From NCBI RefSeq assembly GCF_016401385.1, contig NZ_JAEACF010000001.1, positions 2,046,001 through 2,110,000 of the forward strand: DNA of 64,000 nucleotides, read 5' to 3'. The DNA comes from Fictibacillus halophilus. GTDB lineage: Bacteria; Bacillota; Bacilli; Bacillales; Fictibacillaceae. The translations under genes and the position numbers were made by a program. The notes under the pieces were generated by a model. The model was not told the DNA's origin and did no database searches. It saw nothing but the letters and a program-made list of their open reading frames with translations. Below are positions 1-8,545 of the stretch, one piece after another (within the stretch, counting starts at the first letter, position 1; each line of letters begins with the position of its first letter).

Positions 1-96
1 GTTTTCGATCATGTCATTAAGCGCACACACGAAAAATATCATGAAGAATGCGAAAAAGTGAGCCAACAGTTTGAAGTAAAAGAAGAGCTTAAGTAA
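1..96 (+). CDS. C-terminal fragment of an unidentified protein
   Basis: An open frame enters from the left edge and ends at TAA 94-96, leaving 31 codons. The residues are charged and His/Cys-containing (HEKYHEEC) and end in KEELK. It is followed within about 35 bases by a strong hairpin, which supports a real gene end. The fragment is too short to assign to a family. It converges on nrdB. Confidence 0.5.
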   Translation, partial: VFDHVIKRTHEKYHEECEKVSQQFEVKEELK

Positions 97-128
97 ATTC
101 TATCGTCATTATAAAACATCTAAAAAAA

Positions 129-158
129 GAAAGCCGGGACCTAGATCCCGGCTTTCTA
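129..158. terminator. Bidirectional intrinsic terminator
   Basis: Perfect 11-bp inverted repeat (GAAAGCCGGGA 129-139 with its complement 146-156) and a 6-nt loop. An A-run lies on the left, which reads as U on the minus strand, and a short T-rich flank lies on the right. It overlaps the nrdB stop codon and separates two convergent genes. Confidence 0.85.
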
Positions 159-1214
159 TAATTCATCGAACCCATTTTCATCAGAAACTTTAGTGTATTG
201 TCTCGATTTCTGCTCAAAAAAATCACTTTTTCCCGAATTCACATCAGAATATGCCTTTATCCAAGGAAGAGGATTTTTATTGTATTCTGGGTATAGCTTG
301 TTATAGCCTAATTCGTTCAATCGTTTATTCGCCATGAACTTAATATATGCTTCTAGATCGGATTCATGAATGCCCTCAAATGAATTTCCTATTATATACT
401 TACTCCATTTAATCTCAAGCTCAGCGGCCCGATGAAACGTGTTTCTCGCAAACATCTCCAACTCTTCATCTCTTAATTGCGGGTCTTCTTCTATTACAGC
501 TTTAAAAATTTGAGTAAAAAGATAAACATGTAGCTGCTCATCTCTATTAATATAGTTGATCATCGTTGAAGTCGAGACCATCTTTTGATTTCTGGCTAAA
601 TTATAGAAGAAGCTGAATCCAGAATAAAAATTTAACCCTTCTAGGATTACGTCATAAACAATAGATTTCAAAAATGTTTGAGGCGTAGGGTTATGAATAA
701 ATTCCTCATAGCCTTCTACAATGAAATCATTTCTCTCTCTTAGCACGGCATCTGTTTTCCAGTATTCAAATATTTCATCCTGCTTAGACTTCGGTACTAG
801 AGAGGACAAAACGTACGAATATGACTGATTATGAACCACTTCTTGGAACGATAGAGTGGCCATTAGTGCAGCAAGGCTTGAATCTGTTAAATATGCTGCT
901 ACTTTGCTCGAATAATCCGTTTGAACACTATCTAAGAATGCCAATAAACCTATAATCTTATTAAACGTATCTTGTTCTTTTTCACTCAAGCTAACATATT
1001 GTTTGCTGTCACTCGACATGTTGATCTCAAACGGTGTCCAAAAATTAGCCAACATGTTTTTGTATAGTGGATAAGCCCATTTATATCTCACATCGTCCCA
1101 GTTTAGAATGTTGGAACTCTTACCATTGATGATACCTGTGGATCGATTAGGAGCTTCTACATCATAGATTTTTCTCTCTTTGAGTGGTTGAATATTAACT
1201 TTCACAGCTTTCAC
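156..1214 (-). CDS. nrdB: Ribonucleotide reductase small (radical) subunit
   Basis: 352-residue class I beta subunit that houses the di-metal/tyrosyl radical used by NrdA to reduce ribonucleotides. All expected ligands are visible with the correct spacing: D95, E125, H128 (EVVH), E192, E226 and H229 (DEQLH). The radical tyrosine Y132 lies seven residues after E125, as in E. coli Y122. Its start overlaps the nrdA 3' end by 20 nt, so the two subunits are translationally coupled. No nrdI or nrdH lies nearby, so I call it class Ia-like rather than Ib. It is transcribed from the riboswitch-controlled nrdA promoter. Confidence 0.93.
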   Translation of the reverse strand: MKAVKVNIQPLKERKIYDVEAPNRSTGIINGKSSNILNWDDVRYKWAYPLYKNMLANFWTPFEINMSSDSKQYVSLSEKEQDTFNKIIGLLAFLDSVQTDYSSKVAAYLTDSSLAALMATLSFQEVVHNQSYSYVLSSLVPKSKQDEIFEYWKTDAVLRERNDFIVEGYEEFIHNPTPQTFLKSIVYDVILEGLNFYSGFSFFYNLARNQKMVSTSTMINYINRDEQLHVYLFTQIFKAVIEEDPQLRDEELEMFARNTFHRAAELEIKWSKYIIGNSFEGIHESDLEAYIKFMANKRLNELGYNKLYPEYNKNPLPWIKAYSDVNSGKSDFFEQKSRQYTKVSDENGFDEL

Positions 1215-3420
1215 ATCCTTCTAACTCGATCGACGTAGACCGAGTGTAATAGGTTGTCTTCAATCCTTTTTTAAAGCTCAACATATGAAGGTGTAACAAC
1301 TCTTTGGCCTTTATGTTGTGATTAACATAGAGATTAAACGAAATGGACTGATCCACGTGCCTCTGTCTAGCTGCGTTCTGTTCAATACTCCATGTTTGAT
1401 CGATTAAAAACGCAGATTTATAAAACCATGTTGTTTCTGCACTCAAATCAGGTGCTGTTACAGGAATTTTATAGTTCTTCTTTTCTTCTGAATAGAATCT
1501 TTTAAATATAGGATCCACACTCGGCGTCGAATTTGCGATAATCGACGTTGATGAATTCGGTGCAACCGCAATGAGGTAACCATTCCTTAGTCCATGCATA
1601 TTGACTCTTTCTATTAGACTCTCCCACTCTTCAGAGGAATAGTTACGCTTAGAAAAGTAGGCCCCCGTCTCCCAATCTGATCCTGAAAACGCCGGATATC
1701 TTCCCTTTTCTTTCGCAAGCTCACAACTAGCATTGATTACATGATAATTAATCGTCTCATAAAGGGTATCAGCATACGAAACAGCTTCTTCACTTTCCCA
1801 CTTGATCCCCTCTTTCGCTAAAAGGTGGTGCCATCCAAATGTTCCTACACCGACTGCACGGTACTTCTTATTTGTAAGTTCTGCTTGAGGCACATCGATA
1901 CGATTAAGATCAATAACGTTATCAAGCATACGGATTTGAATATCAATCACTCTTTTTAACACGTCGTCATTGATCACTTTAGCAAGTGAAAGAGAAGATA
2001 GATTACAAACGACAAAGTCTCCTGGCGTTTTTCTGATGACGATTTCTCCATTCTCCGCTTCCTCTGACGTGACAACAGTCGCAGACATGTTTTGCATAAT
2101 CTCTGTGCACAGGTTAGATGCATAGACCATCCCTTTATGAGGATTTGGATTTAACCGGTTTACAGTATCACGATAAAACATGAACGGTGTTCCGGTTTCA
2201 AGTTGCGACTTCATGATTCGTTTCATGATCTCAATAGCAGGAATAGATTTTTTTGAAAGTCTCTCATCATTGACACAATCAGCATATTTTTCTCTAAAGC
2301 TTCCTGATCCAATCGTTTCATCATAGAAATCTTCTAAAGAATAACCTTTGATCTTTCTTACCTCGTGAGGATCGAACAGATACCAGTCCTCACGTTTTTC
2401 TACGCGTTCCATGAAAAGGTCTGGCAGACACACACCTGTAAAAAGATCATGTGTTCTCATTCGTTCATCACCATTGTTTAACTTTGCATCTAAAAACTCC
2501 AAGATGTCACTATGCCAAATATCCAGGTAGACGGCGATAGCGCCTTGCCTCTGTCCAAGCTGATCTACAGACACGGCCGTGTTATTTAACTGCTTCATCC
2601 ACGGTATTACACCTGATGAGTTCCCCTTAAATCCTTTAATGTCTGAACCTCTAGCCCTAATTTTTCCGAGATAGATGCCAAGCCCGCCACCACCTTTTGA
2701 AACGGTTGCTGCATCTGTATTAGAATCAAAGATTCCCCTTAAACTATCGTCGATCGTATCAATGAAACAAGAGCTAAGCTGCCCGTAGCTCTTCCCTGCA
2801 TTTGCTAAAGTCGGGGTTGCAACCGTCATATAGAGATTCGAGAGCGCCCAGTATGCTTCTTCGACGAATTGAAGTCTATGTGTAGGATGCTCGTCTCTCA
2901 TTAAAAATAAGGCGATCAGCATCCAGCGTTCTTGTGGCAATTCGTAAATTTCGTGGTTGAACCCTTTTGCCAAGTATCGATCCGCAAGTGTTTTAAGTCC
3001 AATGTATGTAAAAAGTTTATCTCTAGATGAATCCATCATGTTTTCAGCTTTCTCCAAGTCTTCCTTTGAGTACGCCGATAGAATAGTATCATCATAGATA
3101 TTCAAACTTACTAATTTCGTAATCAGCCCATAGAGGTTTGTATATGGTTGCTTTTCTGTTTCTTCCCGATTACGCATCACTTCTTCATATAGCTGCCTTA
3201 AATAGATTTGTGATGCCACAAACGTCCACTGTGGGTTCTCTGCACTCAAACCATTCAATGCTTCCATGATCAACTGTCTATAAAGTGAGCTAGATTCTTG
3301 TGAACGACTTTCCAATTTCTTCGCATTTTTTAAAAAAGATTCAGCTTGTATGTTCGGAAAATTTTCGACACAACTCTTTAACCACTCCCCGAGCAAAGAG
3401 TTTTCAGTTGTCATTTTCAT
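1195..3420 (-). CDS. nrdA: Ribonucleotide reductase large (catalytic) subunit
   Basis: 741-residue alpha subunit. Active-site signatures are present: the SSCF cysteine, the NLCTE motif (radical Asn/Cys/Glu), the VVCNLSS partner cysteine and APNSSTS. The C-terminus ends in CESCES, the thiol shuttle recharged by thioredoxin or glutaredoxin. The frame stays open for 83 more codons upstream, but those run through the riboswitch terminator. ATG 3420 has the ribosome site AAGGAG about 10 nt before it and is the start chosen. A complete N-terminal ATP-cone is not obvious, so dATP feedback may differ. Expression is gated by the cobalamin riboswitch upstream. Confidence 0.93.
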   Translation of the reverse strand: MKMTTENSLLGEWLKSCVENFPNIQAESFLKNAKKLESRSQESSSLYRQLIMEALNGLSAENPQWTFVASQIYLRQLYEEVMRNREETEKQPYTNLYGLITKLVSLNIYDDTILSAYSKEDLEKAENMMDSSRDKLFTYIGLKTLADRYLAKGFNHEIYELPQERWMLIALFLMRDEHPTHRLQFVEEAYWALSNLYMTVATPTLANAGKSYGQLSSCFIDTIDDSLRGIFDSNTDAATVSKGGGGLGIYLGKIRARGSDIKGFKGNSSGVIPWMKQLNNTAVSVDQLGQRQGAIAVYLDIWHSDILEFLDAKLNNGDERMRTHDLFTGVCLPDLFMERVEKREDWYLFDPHEVRKIKGYSLEDFYDETIGSGSFREKYADCVNDERLSKKSIPAIEIMKRIMKSQLETGTPFMFYRDTVNRLNPNPHKGMVYASNLCTEIMQNMSATVVTSEEAENGEIVIRKTPGDFVVCNLSSLSLAKVINDDVLKRVIDIQIRMLDNVIDLNRIDVPQAELTNKKYRAVGVGTFGWHHLLAKEGIKWESEEAVSYADTLYETINYHVINASCELAKEKGRYPAFSGSDWETGAYFSKRNYSSEEWESLIERVNMHGLRNGYLIAVAPNSSTSIIANSTPSVDPIFKRFYSEEKKNYKIPVTAPDLSAETTWFYKSAFLIDQTWSIEQNAARQRHVDQSISFNLYVNHNIKAKELLHLHMLSFKKGLKTTYYTRSTSIELEGCESCES

Positions 3421-3440
3421 AGTTAATACACTCCTTAGGT

Positions 3441-3474
3441 CATAATAAAAACCCTCTTCCATCAGGAAGAGGGT
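3441..3474 (-). terminator. Riboswitch-controlled terminator before nrdA
   Basis: Ten-bp perfect stem (3465-3474 with 3451-3460), 4-nt loop and then TTTTTATTAT in the minus-strand RNA, ending just before the nrdA ribosome site. The segment 3471-3481, which includes the outer end of the terminator 5' arm, can instead pair with 3526-3536 with one mismatch. That gives a plausible antiterminator. Confidence 0.85.
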
Positions 3475-3565
3475 GAAAGAATCACGTGTATTCGCCAGAC
3501 AAGCGTCAGCATCAAACAGCGGCAGTTCTTTCTCCCAATCCCCGAGGAAAAGAAAATAGGAGTTC

Positions 3566-3737
3566 TCAGGCAGGTCTACTGGCTTTTGCTTCTTCCTACT
3601 TTGGGCCTTCCCATACAGCAGCCATATTAAATAACTGACTGTACAGTGGCTATTCCATTTCGTCCACAATTACAGTTGCGGGGACAGCTTCGGCATTGAA
3701 CCGAATTCCCTTTTAAGCCGGATGTTCCGGCACCTGA
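3566..3737 (-). promoter_or_regulatory. Cobalamin (B12) riboswitch aptamer
   Basis: Read on the minus strand, the leader shows the standard cobalamin-aptamer elements in order. These are a P1 strand TCAGG (3733-3737), a GGGAA-type core with a CCGGTT/CCG hairpin, CCCGCAACTG, GCCACTG, the GGGAAGG element, AGTAGGA, and the B12 box AGCCAGTAGACCTGCC (3569-3584). P1 is closed by CCTGA (3566-3570). The downstream terminator implies transcriptional shut-off of nrdAB when adenosylcobalamin is plentiful. Confidence 0.92.
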
Positions 3738-3758
3738 TTTCTCCATATATAGGTTTGT

Positions 3759-3794
3759 ATTATATACTTTGACACTAAATATAGTGAATGTCAA
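3759..3794 (-). promoter_or_regulatory. nrdAB promoter with NrdR-type box
   Basis: TATAAT (3759-3764) sits just upstream of the aptamer. A palindrome CACTA-N4-TAGTG (3773-3786, extended 3771-3788) matches the NrdR-box consensus and overlaps the expected -35 position. A TTGACA (3789-3794) is present but 24 nt from the TATAAT, too far for ordinary sigma-A use. A convincing second NrdR box was not found. Confidence 0.65.
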
Positions 3795-3809
3795 TAGATT
3801 ATCTATCTA

Positions 3810-4595
3810 TTATTGCGCGACATAGCCACCATCGATAACAATCGCTTGCCCTGTAACACCTTTCGCATTTTCACTTGAAAGAAAGAGTGTGTAATCTGCA
3901 ATCTCTTGAACATCTAACAATCTTTTCTGAGGAACAAGCGGATAGATGACTTCTTCCAAAACTTTTTCTAACTCAACGTTTCTCGTTTTAGCCAGGTCTT
4001 CTAATTGCCCTCTTACAAGAGGTGTATCAACATACCCTGGGCAAACCGCATTTACCGTTATTCCAAAAGGTGCACCCTCTAAGGCAGCTACTTTCGTTAG
4101 ACCGATAACTCCATGCTTCGCACTGTTGTATGCAGATTTTCCTGCAAAACCTACAAGTCCATTTATGGAGGCCATATTTATGATACGTCCGAATCCTTGT
4201 TTCTTCATGATGGGAAACACATGTTTTGTTGCTATAAATGGAGCCGTAAGCATTACACTGATCAATTGCTGAAACTTCTCAGTCGGAAACTCTTCAAGCG
4301 GAGAAACATACTGCAATCCTGCATTGTTAATGAGGACATCGATGCGTCCGAAATGTTTCAGTGTTTCGTCCAACGCTATTGTTATATCTTCTTCCTTGGT
4401 CACATTACAGCCAAGTCCGATTGCTTCAAGACCATCTTGAACCAACAGCTGTGCAGATTCCTTTGCTTTCTCATCATTTAAATCACTGATCACGACTTTT
4501 GCTCCTTGTTCAGCAAAAGCCTTTGCTAACTGCAAACCAATTCCACTGGCTGCTCCTGTAATAAAGACAACTTTTCCCTCAACGAACGCTCTCAT
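3810..4595 (-). CDS. bdhA: D-3-hydroxybutyrate dehydrogenase (SDR family)
   Basis: 261-residue classical short-chain dehydrogenase, predicted to oxidise 3-hydroxybutyrate to acetoacetate with NAD. The nucleotide-binding GAASGIG spans residues 14-20, NNAG is at 90-93, and the catalytic S143, Y156 and K160 are in place. The C-terminal part (RLLDVQEIADYTLFL, ending VTGQAIVIDGGY) is typical of bacterial hydroxybutyrate dehydrogenases. It resembles B. subtilis YxjF, which also neighbours a GntP-family permease. It lies 31 nt downstream of the permease in the same sigma-54 transcription unit. The CoA-transferase genes scoA/scoB found beside yxjF in B. subtilis are absent here. No clear terminator separates it from the nrdA leader. 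Confidence 0.85.
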   Translation of the reverse strand: MRAFVEGKVVFITGAASGIGLQLAKAFAEQGAKVVISDLNDEKAKESAQLLVQDGLEAIGLGCNVTKEEDITIALDETLKHFGRIDVLINNAGLQYVSPLEEFPTEKFQQLISVMLTAPFIATKHVFPIMKKQGFGRIINMASINGLVGFAGKSAYNSAKHGVIGLTKVAALEGAPFGITVNAVCPGYVDTPLVRGQLEDLAKTRNVELEKVLEEVIYPLVPQKRLLDVQEIADYTLFLSSENAKGVTGQAIVIDGGYVAQ

Positions 4596-4626
4596 GGCAT
4601 AATTACTCCTTTCTTAGAAAAATAGT

Positions 4627-6021
4627 TTAAACGATACCGAATCCATAATACAAACCTATGATTACAAACACAGCGATCGTTTTAATGATCGTCATCGCAA
4701 AAATATCGATATACGCTTGTTTATGAGTTAAACCAGTAACGGCTAACAAAGTAATAACAGCACCGTTGTGCGGAAGTGTATCCATTCCACCACTCGCCAT
4801 TGAAGCAACACGGTGAAGTACTTCTGTATCAATACCAAGTTTGTCTGCTTGTGCAATATACGTTTCACTCATCGTTGCGAGTGCGATACTCATTCCGCCA
4901 GACGCAGATCCTGTAATACCAGCTAACGTCGTAGTCGTAACTGCTTCATTGATCAACGGGTCTTTGATTGTATTCGACATTGCCGAGTTTACTGCAGTAA
5001 AGCCAGGCAGTGCTGCGATTACACCACCAAATCCATACTCTGATGCTGTATTTAATGTAGCAAGTAACGCTCCGCCTATGGATAGATTGATCCCTTTATT
5101 AAAGTTGTTTTTAATTCTTTTGAAAGAGAACAAGAGAACTGTAATGATACCAATGATCAAAGCTCCTTCAACTGCCCATACAGCAGCAAGCGATGGTATT
5201 TGAATCTCAGGCACGTTCTTCATACCAATCGCAGAAAAATCAAACGTCTTTCCGTAATACTGAGGAATTAGGACGGTGAACCATTTATTGAACACTCCTA
5301 CTAAAATAAGTGGAAGAATCGCTATAAAAGCATTTGGTAGATTTTCAGAATCCAGCTTTTCAGGCTCGTTGGTATGACCTGTTCCGTATCCTTCACCTTT
5401 TGCCGCCGCTTGTCTACGTCTCCACTCAAGGTAGATCATACCCAATATGAAAACAAACATTCCTCCGATAAACCCGAGCCACGGTGCAGCCCAAGTAGTT
5501 GTACCAAAGAAAGACGTTGGAATAATATTTTGAATCTGTGGACTCCCAGGAAAAGCATCCATCGTAAATGTAAAAGCTCCTAGTGCGATCGTACCGGGAA
5601 TAAGTCGTTTAGGAATATCCGCAAGTTTAAAAAGTTCAGATGCAAACGGGTAGAGCGCAAAAGCAACAACAAACAAAGATACTCCACCATAAGTTAAAAT
5701 CGCTCCAACGAGTACGATGGCAAGCATCGCTCTTGCAGGTCCGATCAGTTTGATAACAAACTGAGTGATCGATTTTGCAAAGCCTGACATTTCGATAACT
5801 TTTCCAAAAATAGCTCCTAGTAAGAAAACCGGGAAATAAAGTTTAATGAAGCCAACCATCTTCTCCATAAATACGCCTGAAAAGAAAGGCAATACGTGAC
5901 CAGGTTCAGTAAGCAATACAGCAAACAATGCAGCGATCGGTGCAAATAGAATAACGCTGAACCCTCTGTAAGCTACGAACATTAAAAAGAATAATGATAA
6001 TAAAATAATAATAATGTCCAT
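4627..6021 (-). CDS. GntP-family permease, probable 3-hydroxybutyrate transporter
   Basis: 464-residue polytopic membrane protein of the GntP gluconate:H+ symporter superfamily, with about a dozen hydrophobic segments from residue 1 to the end. Family-like stretches include the GSPQIQNIIPTSFFG region near residue 155 and a Gly/Ser-rich ITGSASGGMSIALA loop near 370. It resembles YxjC, whose gene neighbours a hydroxybutyrate dehydrogenase in B. subtilis, so the substrate is inferred from context to be a short hydroxy-acid. ATG 6021 is preceded by GGGGG. It is the first gene after the sigma-54 promoter. Confidence 0.8.
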   Translation of the reverse strand: MDIIIILLSLFFLMFVAYRGFSVILFAPIAALFAVLLTEPGHVLPFFSGVFMEKMVGFIKLYFPVFLLGAIFGKVIEMSGFAKSITQFVIKLIGPARAMLAIVLVGAILTYGGVSLFVVAFALYPFASELFKLADIPKRLIPGTIALGAFTFTMDAFPGSPQIQNIIPTSFFGTTTWAAPWLGFIGGMFVFILGMIYLEWRRRQAAAKGEGYGTGHTNEPEKLDSENLPNAFIAILPLILVGVFNKWFTVLIPQYYGKTFDFSAIGMKNVPEIQIPSLAAVWAVEGALIIGIITVLLFSFKRIKNNFNKGINLSIGGALLATLNTASEYGFGGVIAALPGFTAVNSAMSNTIKDPLINEAVTTTTLAGITGSASGGMSIALATMSETYIAQADKLGIDTEVLHRVASMASGGMDTLPHNGAVITLLAVTGLTHKQAYIDIFAMTIIKTIAVFVIIGLYYGFGIV

Positions 6022-6118
6022 TTCAATTCCCCCATTCTAACAATTTTACTTTTTTGAAGCGCTTTCATTTTTTTAGCATCATCACCTCTCCAAATGTAAT
6101 ACACGCTTTAATTCATTT

Positions 6119-6134
6119 GCAAGTTTCATGCCAA
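6119..6134 (-). promoter_or_regulatory. Sigma-54 (SigL) promoter
   Basis: The minus strand reads TTGGCATGAAACTTGC, with the invariant GG (-24) and GC (-12) exactly 10 nt apart (6131-6132 and 6119-6120). It lies about 100 nt upstream of the permease start and needs an AAA+ activator, which is encoded immediately upstream. Confidence 0.88.
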
Positions 6135-6174
6135 CTTCAGAAAGGTATAAGAAGCAAGGTACACCCTTTAAATT

Positions 6175-6322
6175 TTCCGATAAATCGGAAAAAGTTCAGA
6201 GATCATTTAATTTTGTGAGTATAGAATTACAAAACTAAATAAAGAGGCCATGTAAAAATCGGTATTTAATTAACATAATGAAACTTTCCGAAAAAACGGA
6301 CGTTGATTCCGGTTTTTCGGAA
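6175..6322. promoter_or_regulatory. Three activator sites TTCCG-N6-CGGAA
   Basis: Three inverted repeats with the same 5-6-5 architecture lie at 6175-6190 (perfect), 6286-6301 (last base differs) and 6307-6322 (perfect). The last two are 21 bp apart centre to centre, two helical turns. They sit about 60 and 170-200 bp upstream of the sigma-54 promoter, typical positions for enhancer sites bound by the neighbouring activator. Confidence 0.78.
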
Positions 6323-6337
6323 ATACAGAATTTTGTA

Positions 6338-7705
6338 TTAACGAATGTTATATTTTTTTATCTTATCATAAAGATTTGTCTTACCAATGCCTAGTTGTTT
6401 AGCGACACGCATTATATCCCCGTCCATCGTATCCAAATAGTAAGAGATCACATTTTTTTCAGTTTCTTGAATGTGTTCTTTAAGTGTCAGCTGCTTTTTA
6501 TTGATTCCAAGCTTTTCTTTTAAAAAATCCGGAAAAACATCTAACGATAATCGGTCACTATGAGTAAGCTGGATGGCTGCTTCTACAAAATTCTTAAGTT
6601 CTCTCGCATTTCCTGGCCAGCTGTATTCTAAGAACGCTTCCTTTACATCATCATCTATACTCAAGATACGTTTACCTGTTTCAGCGCAGTTCAATCTGAT
6701 AAAATTTTCTGCGAGTGGCCATATATCTTCTTTTCTCTCACGAAGTGGAGGTATTTGAATTTGCAGCACATTTATTCGATAAAACAAGTCTTCACGAAAC
6801 GTATTCTCACTAATCAATCTCTCTAACGGGCGATTTGTAGCAGCAATCACTCGTACGTTTACTTTTTGCGTATGAACAGCGCCTACAGGCTCTACTTCTT
6901 TTTCCTGAAGAACACGCAGCAATTTTATTTGCATGCTTTGAGGTAGATCCCCGATCTCGTCCAAGAATAGAGTGCCCCCGTCTGCAAGCTGAAACTTACC
7001 TAACTTTCCGCCTTTTTTAGCTCCTGTAAATGCTCCTTCAGAATAGCCGAATAGTTCAGATTCAAACAAATGCTCAGGAACCGCACCACAATTAAGTTTT
7101 ATGAAGGGCTTTCCACTTCTTTCACTTAATTGATGGATGCTATGAGCAAGCAACTCTTTGCCCGTTCCGCTCTCACCCCGGATTAATACTGATAAGTCTC
7201 CACTGGCAATATTCTTCACATGCTTCTTTACTTTTTGAACTTCTGCTGAAGTTCCTGCAAAATCATTCAATGTATAAGTCGCGCCATTTATTTCTTCCCA
7301 CTCTTTTTTATAAAAATTGAGTTCATGAAGAAGTGCTTTTATGTGAGAGTTCATCTTTTTCCATTGCTCGGTATCTCTAAATATTACCGTACCAACAGCT
7401 CCTATTACTTTTCCTTCATTTAGGATAGGAATGCGGTTTGCTATCATATAGTTCCCTCTAATGAACTGAAGATCCGCAATCTCAACTTTTCCCTGTAAAA
7501 CGTCTTTGTGCATTCTTGTATTTTCAATCACCTTTGTAACATGCTTTCCTATTACTTTTTTAGGATCTTCGCCTAAAAACTCGCAGTACGTTTTATTCAT
7601 GTATCGGACGATTCCTTCATGATCAACAACGACTATCCATTCATAAGCACTGTCGATGATCGTCTCTAGAATGTTGTTCTTGAACAATGGATCTTGATCC
7701 AACAT
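6338..7705 (-). CDS. Sigma-54-dependent transcriptional activator (PAS-AAA+-HTH)
   Basis: 455-residue enhancer-binding protein. A PAS-type sensor occupies roughly residues 15-115. The AAA+ domain has Walker A GESGTGKE (177-184), the sigma-54 contact loop GAFTGA (224-229) and Walker B TLFLDE (245-250). A Fis-type helix-turn-helix ends the protein (VAKQLGIGKTNLYDKIKKY). It has no response-regulator receiver domain, so it probably senses a small ligand, perhaps hydroxybutyrate. ATG 7705 follows AGGTGA with 5-nt spacing; a GTG at 7714 falls inside that ribosome site and is rejected. Its presumed sites lie just downstream, facing the permease-dehydrogenase operon. Confidence 0.92.
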   Translation of the reverse strand: MLDQDPLFKNNILETIIDSAYEWIVVVDHEGIVRYMNKTYCEFLGEDPKKVIGKHVTKVIENTRMHKDVLQGKVEIADLQFIRGNYMIANRIPILNEGKVIGAVGTVIFRDTEQWKKMNSHIKALLHELNFYKKEWEEINGATYTLNDFAGTSAEVQKVKKHVKNIASGDLSVLIRGESGTGKELLAHSIHQLSERSGKPFIKLNCGAVPEHLFESELFGYSEGAFTGAKKGGKLGKFQLADGGTLFLDEIGDLPQSMQIKLLRVLQEKEVEPVGAVHTQKVNVRVIAATNRPLERLISENTFREDLFYRINVLQIQIPPLRERKEDIWPLAENFIRLNCAETGKRILSIDDDVKEAFLEYSWPGNARELKNFVEAAIQLTHSDRLSLDVFPDFLKEKLGINKKQLTLKEHIQETEKNVISYYLDTMDGDIMRVAKQLGIGKTNLYDKIKKYNIR

Positions 7706-7804
7706 GTATATCACCTAATTCTGTAGAAAAGTAGTACATCTTTATGTGTAATTGTAACGCTTCCTACTAGAAAAGACAGCACATCGGCTGCCTCCTCATC
7801 ATTT

Positions 7805-8545
7805 TTATTTTTTTCTGGCTACGAAAAAGATCCGTTCACTTTCTTCTGTCGGTTCGATTCCTTTGAAATCTGCTGAGATATCTAAGTGTTCAAACCCGCA
7901 TTCATTTAACCAATTACAATAGTCGTCGACTGAGAATGTTCTTTGTGTATGAAGCTCATCATATCGTTCGTACGAATCTTCATTTTGCAAAAAGAAAGAT
8001 AACTCGTGTTCTACACTATTTTCTAGCTCACCTTGATAGCATTGCCATATGTAAGATAGCTTTTCTTCATTACTACCAAAGGTTTGTCCAATAAAGATTT
8101 CATTGATCTTATGTAAAGAATGAACATCGAAAAGAAGAAGTCCTCCTGTTTTCAGGTGACTACCAGCTGAAAGAAAAGTTCTTTTCACATCTTCTTCTGT
8201 CAAAATGTAATTAAGCGAGTCACATAATATCGTGACACAATCAAAAACACCTAGTCCTTCTAACTCTCGCATATCTTGCTGAAAAAGGGAAAGATTCACT
8301 CTTTCTGCTTCGGCTTTTTCCTTTGCGACCATCAACATATCTGTGGAAAGATCAACCCCGGTAACATCAAAGCCTTCTTTCGCGAGTAAAATCGTCATCG
8401 AACCCGTGCCACAACCAACATCTAAAAACCGCTTTCCATCTTCTAAATGTTTAGAAGCGGATGTTTTCACAAATTCTAACCATTCAGTGTATGGAGCATC
8501 CTCCATCAACTCATCATAGAGATAGGCAAATCGCTGATAGCTCAT
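7805..8545 (-). CDS. yqeM: Class I SAM-dependent methyltransferase YqeM
   Basis: 246 residues. A Rossmann-type SAM-binding motif LDVGCGTGSM lies near residue 40, followed by the acidic loop VTGVDLS. Its substrate is unknown. It is the last gene of the yqeG-yqeM operon and begins one nucleotide after the rsfS stop with no separate ribosome site, implying coupling. In B. subtilis comER follows; here a hydroxybutyrate module follows instead. Confidence 0.88.
   Translation of the reverse strand: MSYQRFAYLYDELMEDAPYTEWLEFVKTSASKHLEDGKRFLDVGCGTGSMTILLAKEGFDVTGVDLSTDMLMVAKEKAEAERVNLSLFQQDMRELEGLGVFDCVTILCDSLNYILTEEDVKRTFLSAGSHLKTGGLLLFDVHSLHKINEIFIGQTFGSNEEKLSYIWQCYQGELENSVEHELSFFLQNEDSYERYDELHTQRTFSVDDYCNWLNECGFEHLDISADFKGIEPTEESERIFFVARKK

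Noticed and set aside
3421..3669. Open frame extending nrdA by 83 codons
   Set aside because: It runs through the riboswitch terminator and expression platform and into the aptamer. A good ribosome site precedes ATG 3420 and the extra residues do not look like an ATP-cone.
3741..3770. Second NrdR box downstream of the first
   Set aside because: The AT-rich sequence resembles TATATA but lacks the CACTA/TAGTG half-sites.
7775..7793. Terminator after yqeM
   Set aside because: Only a short stem with a mismatch (GACAGC / GCTGCC) and a weak T-run; not convincing.
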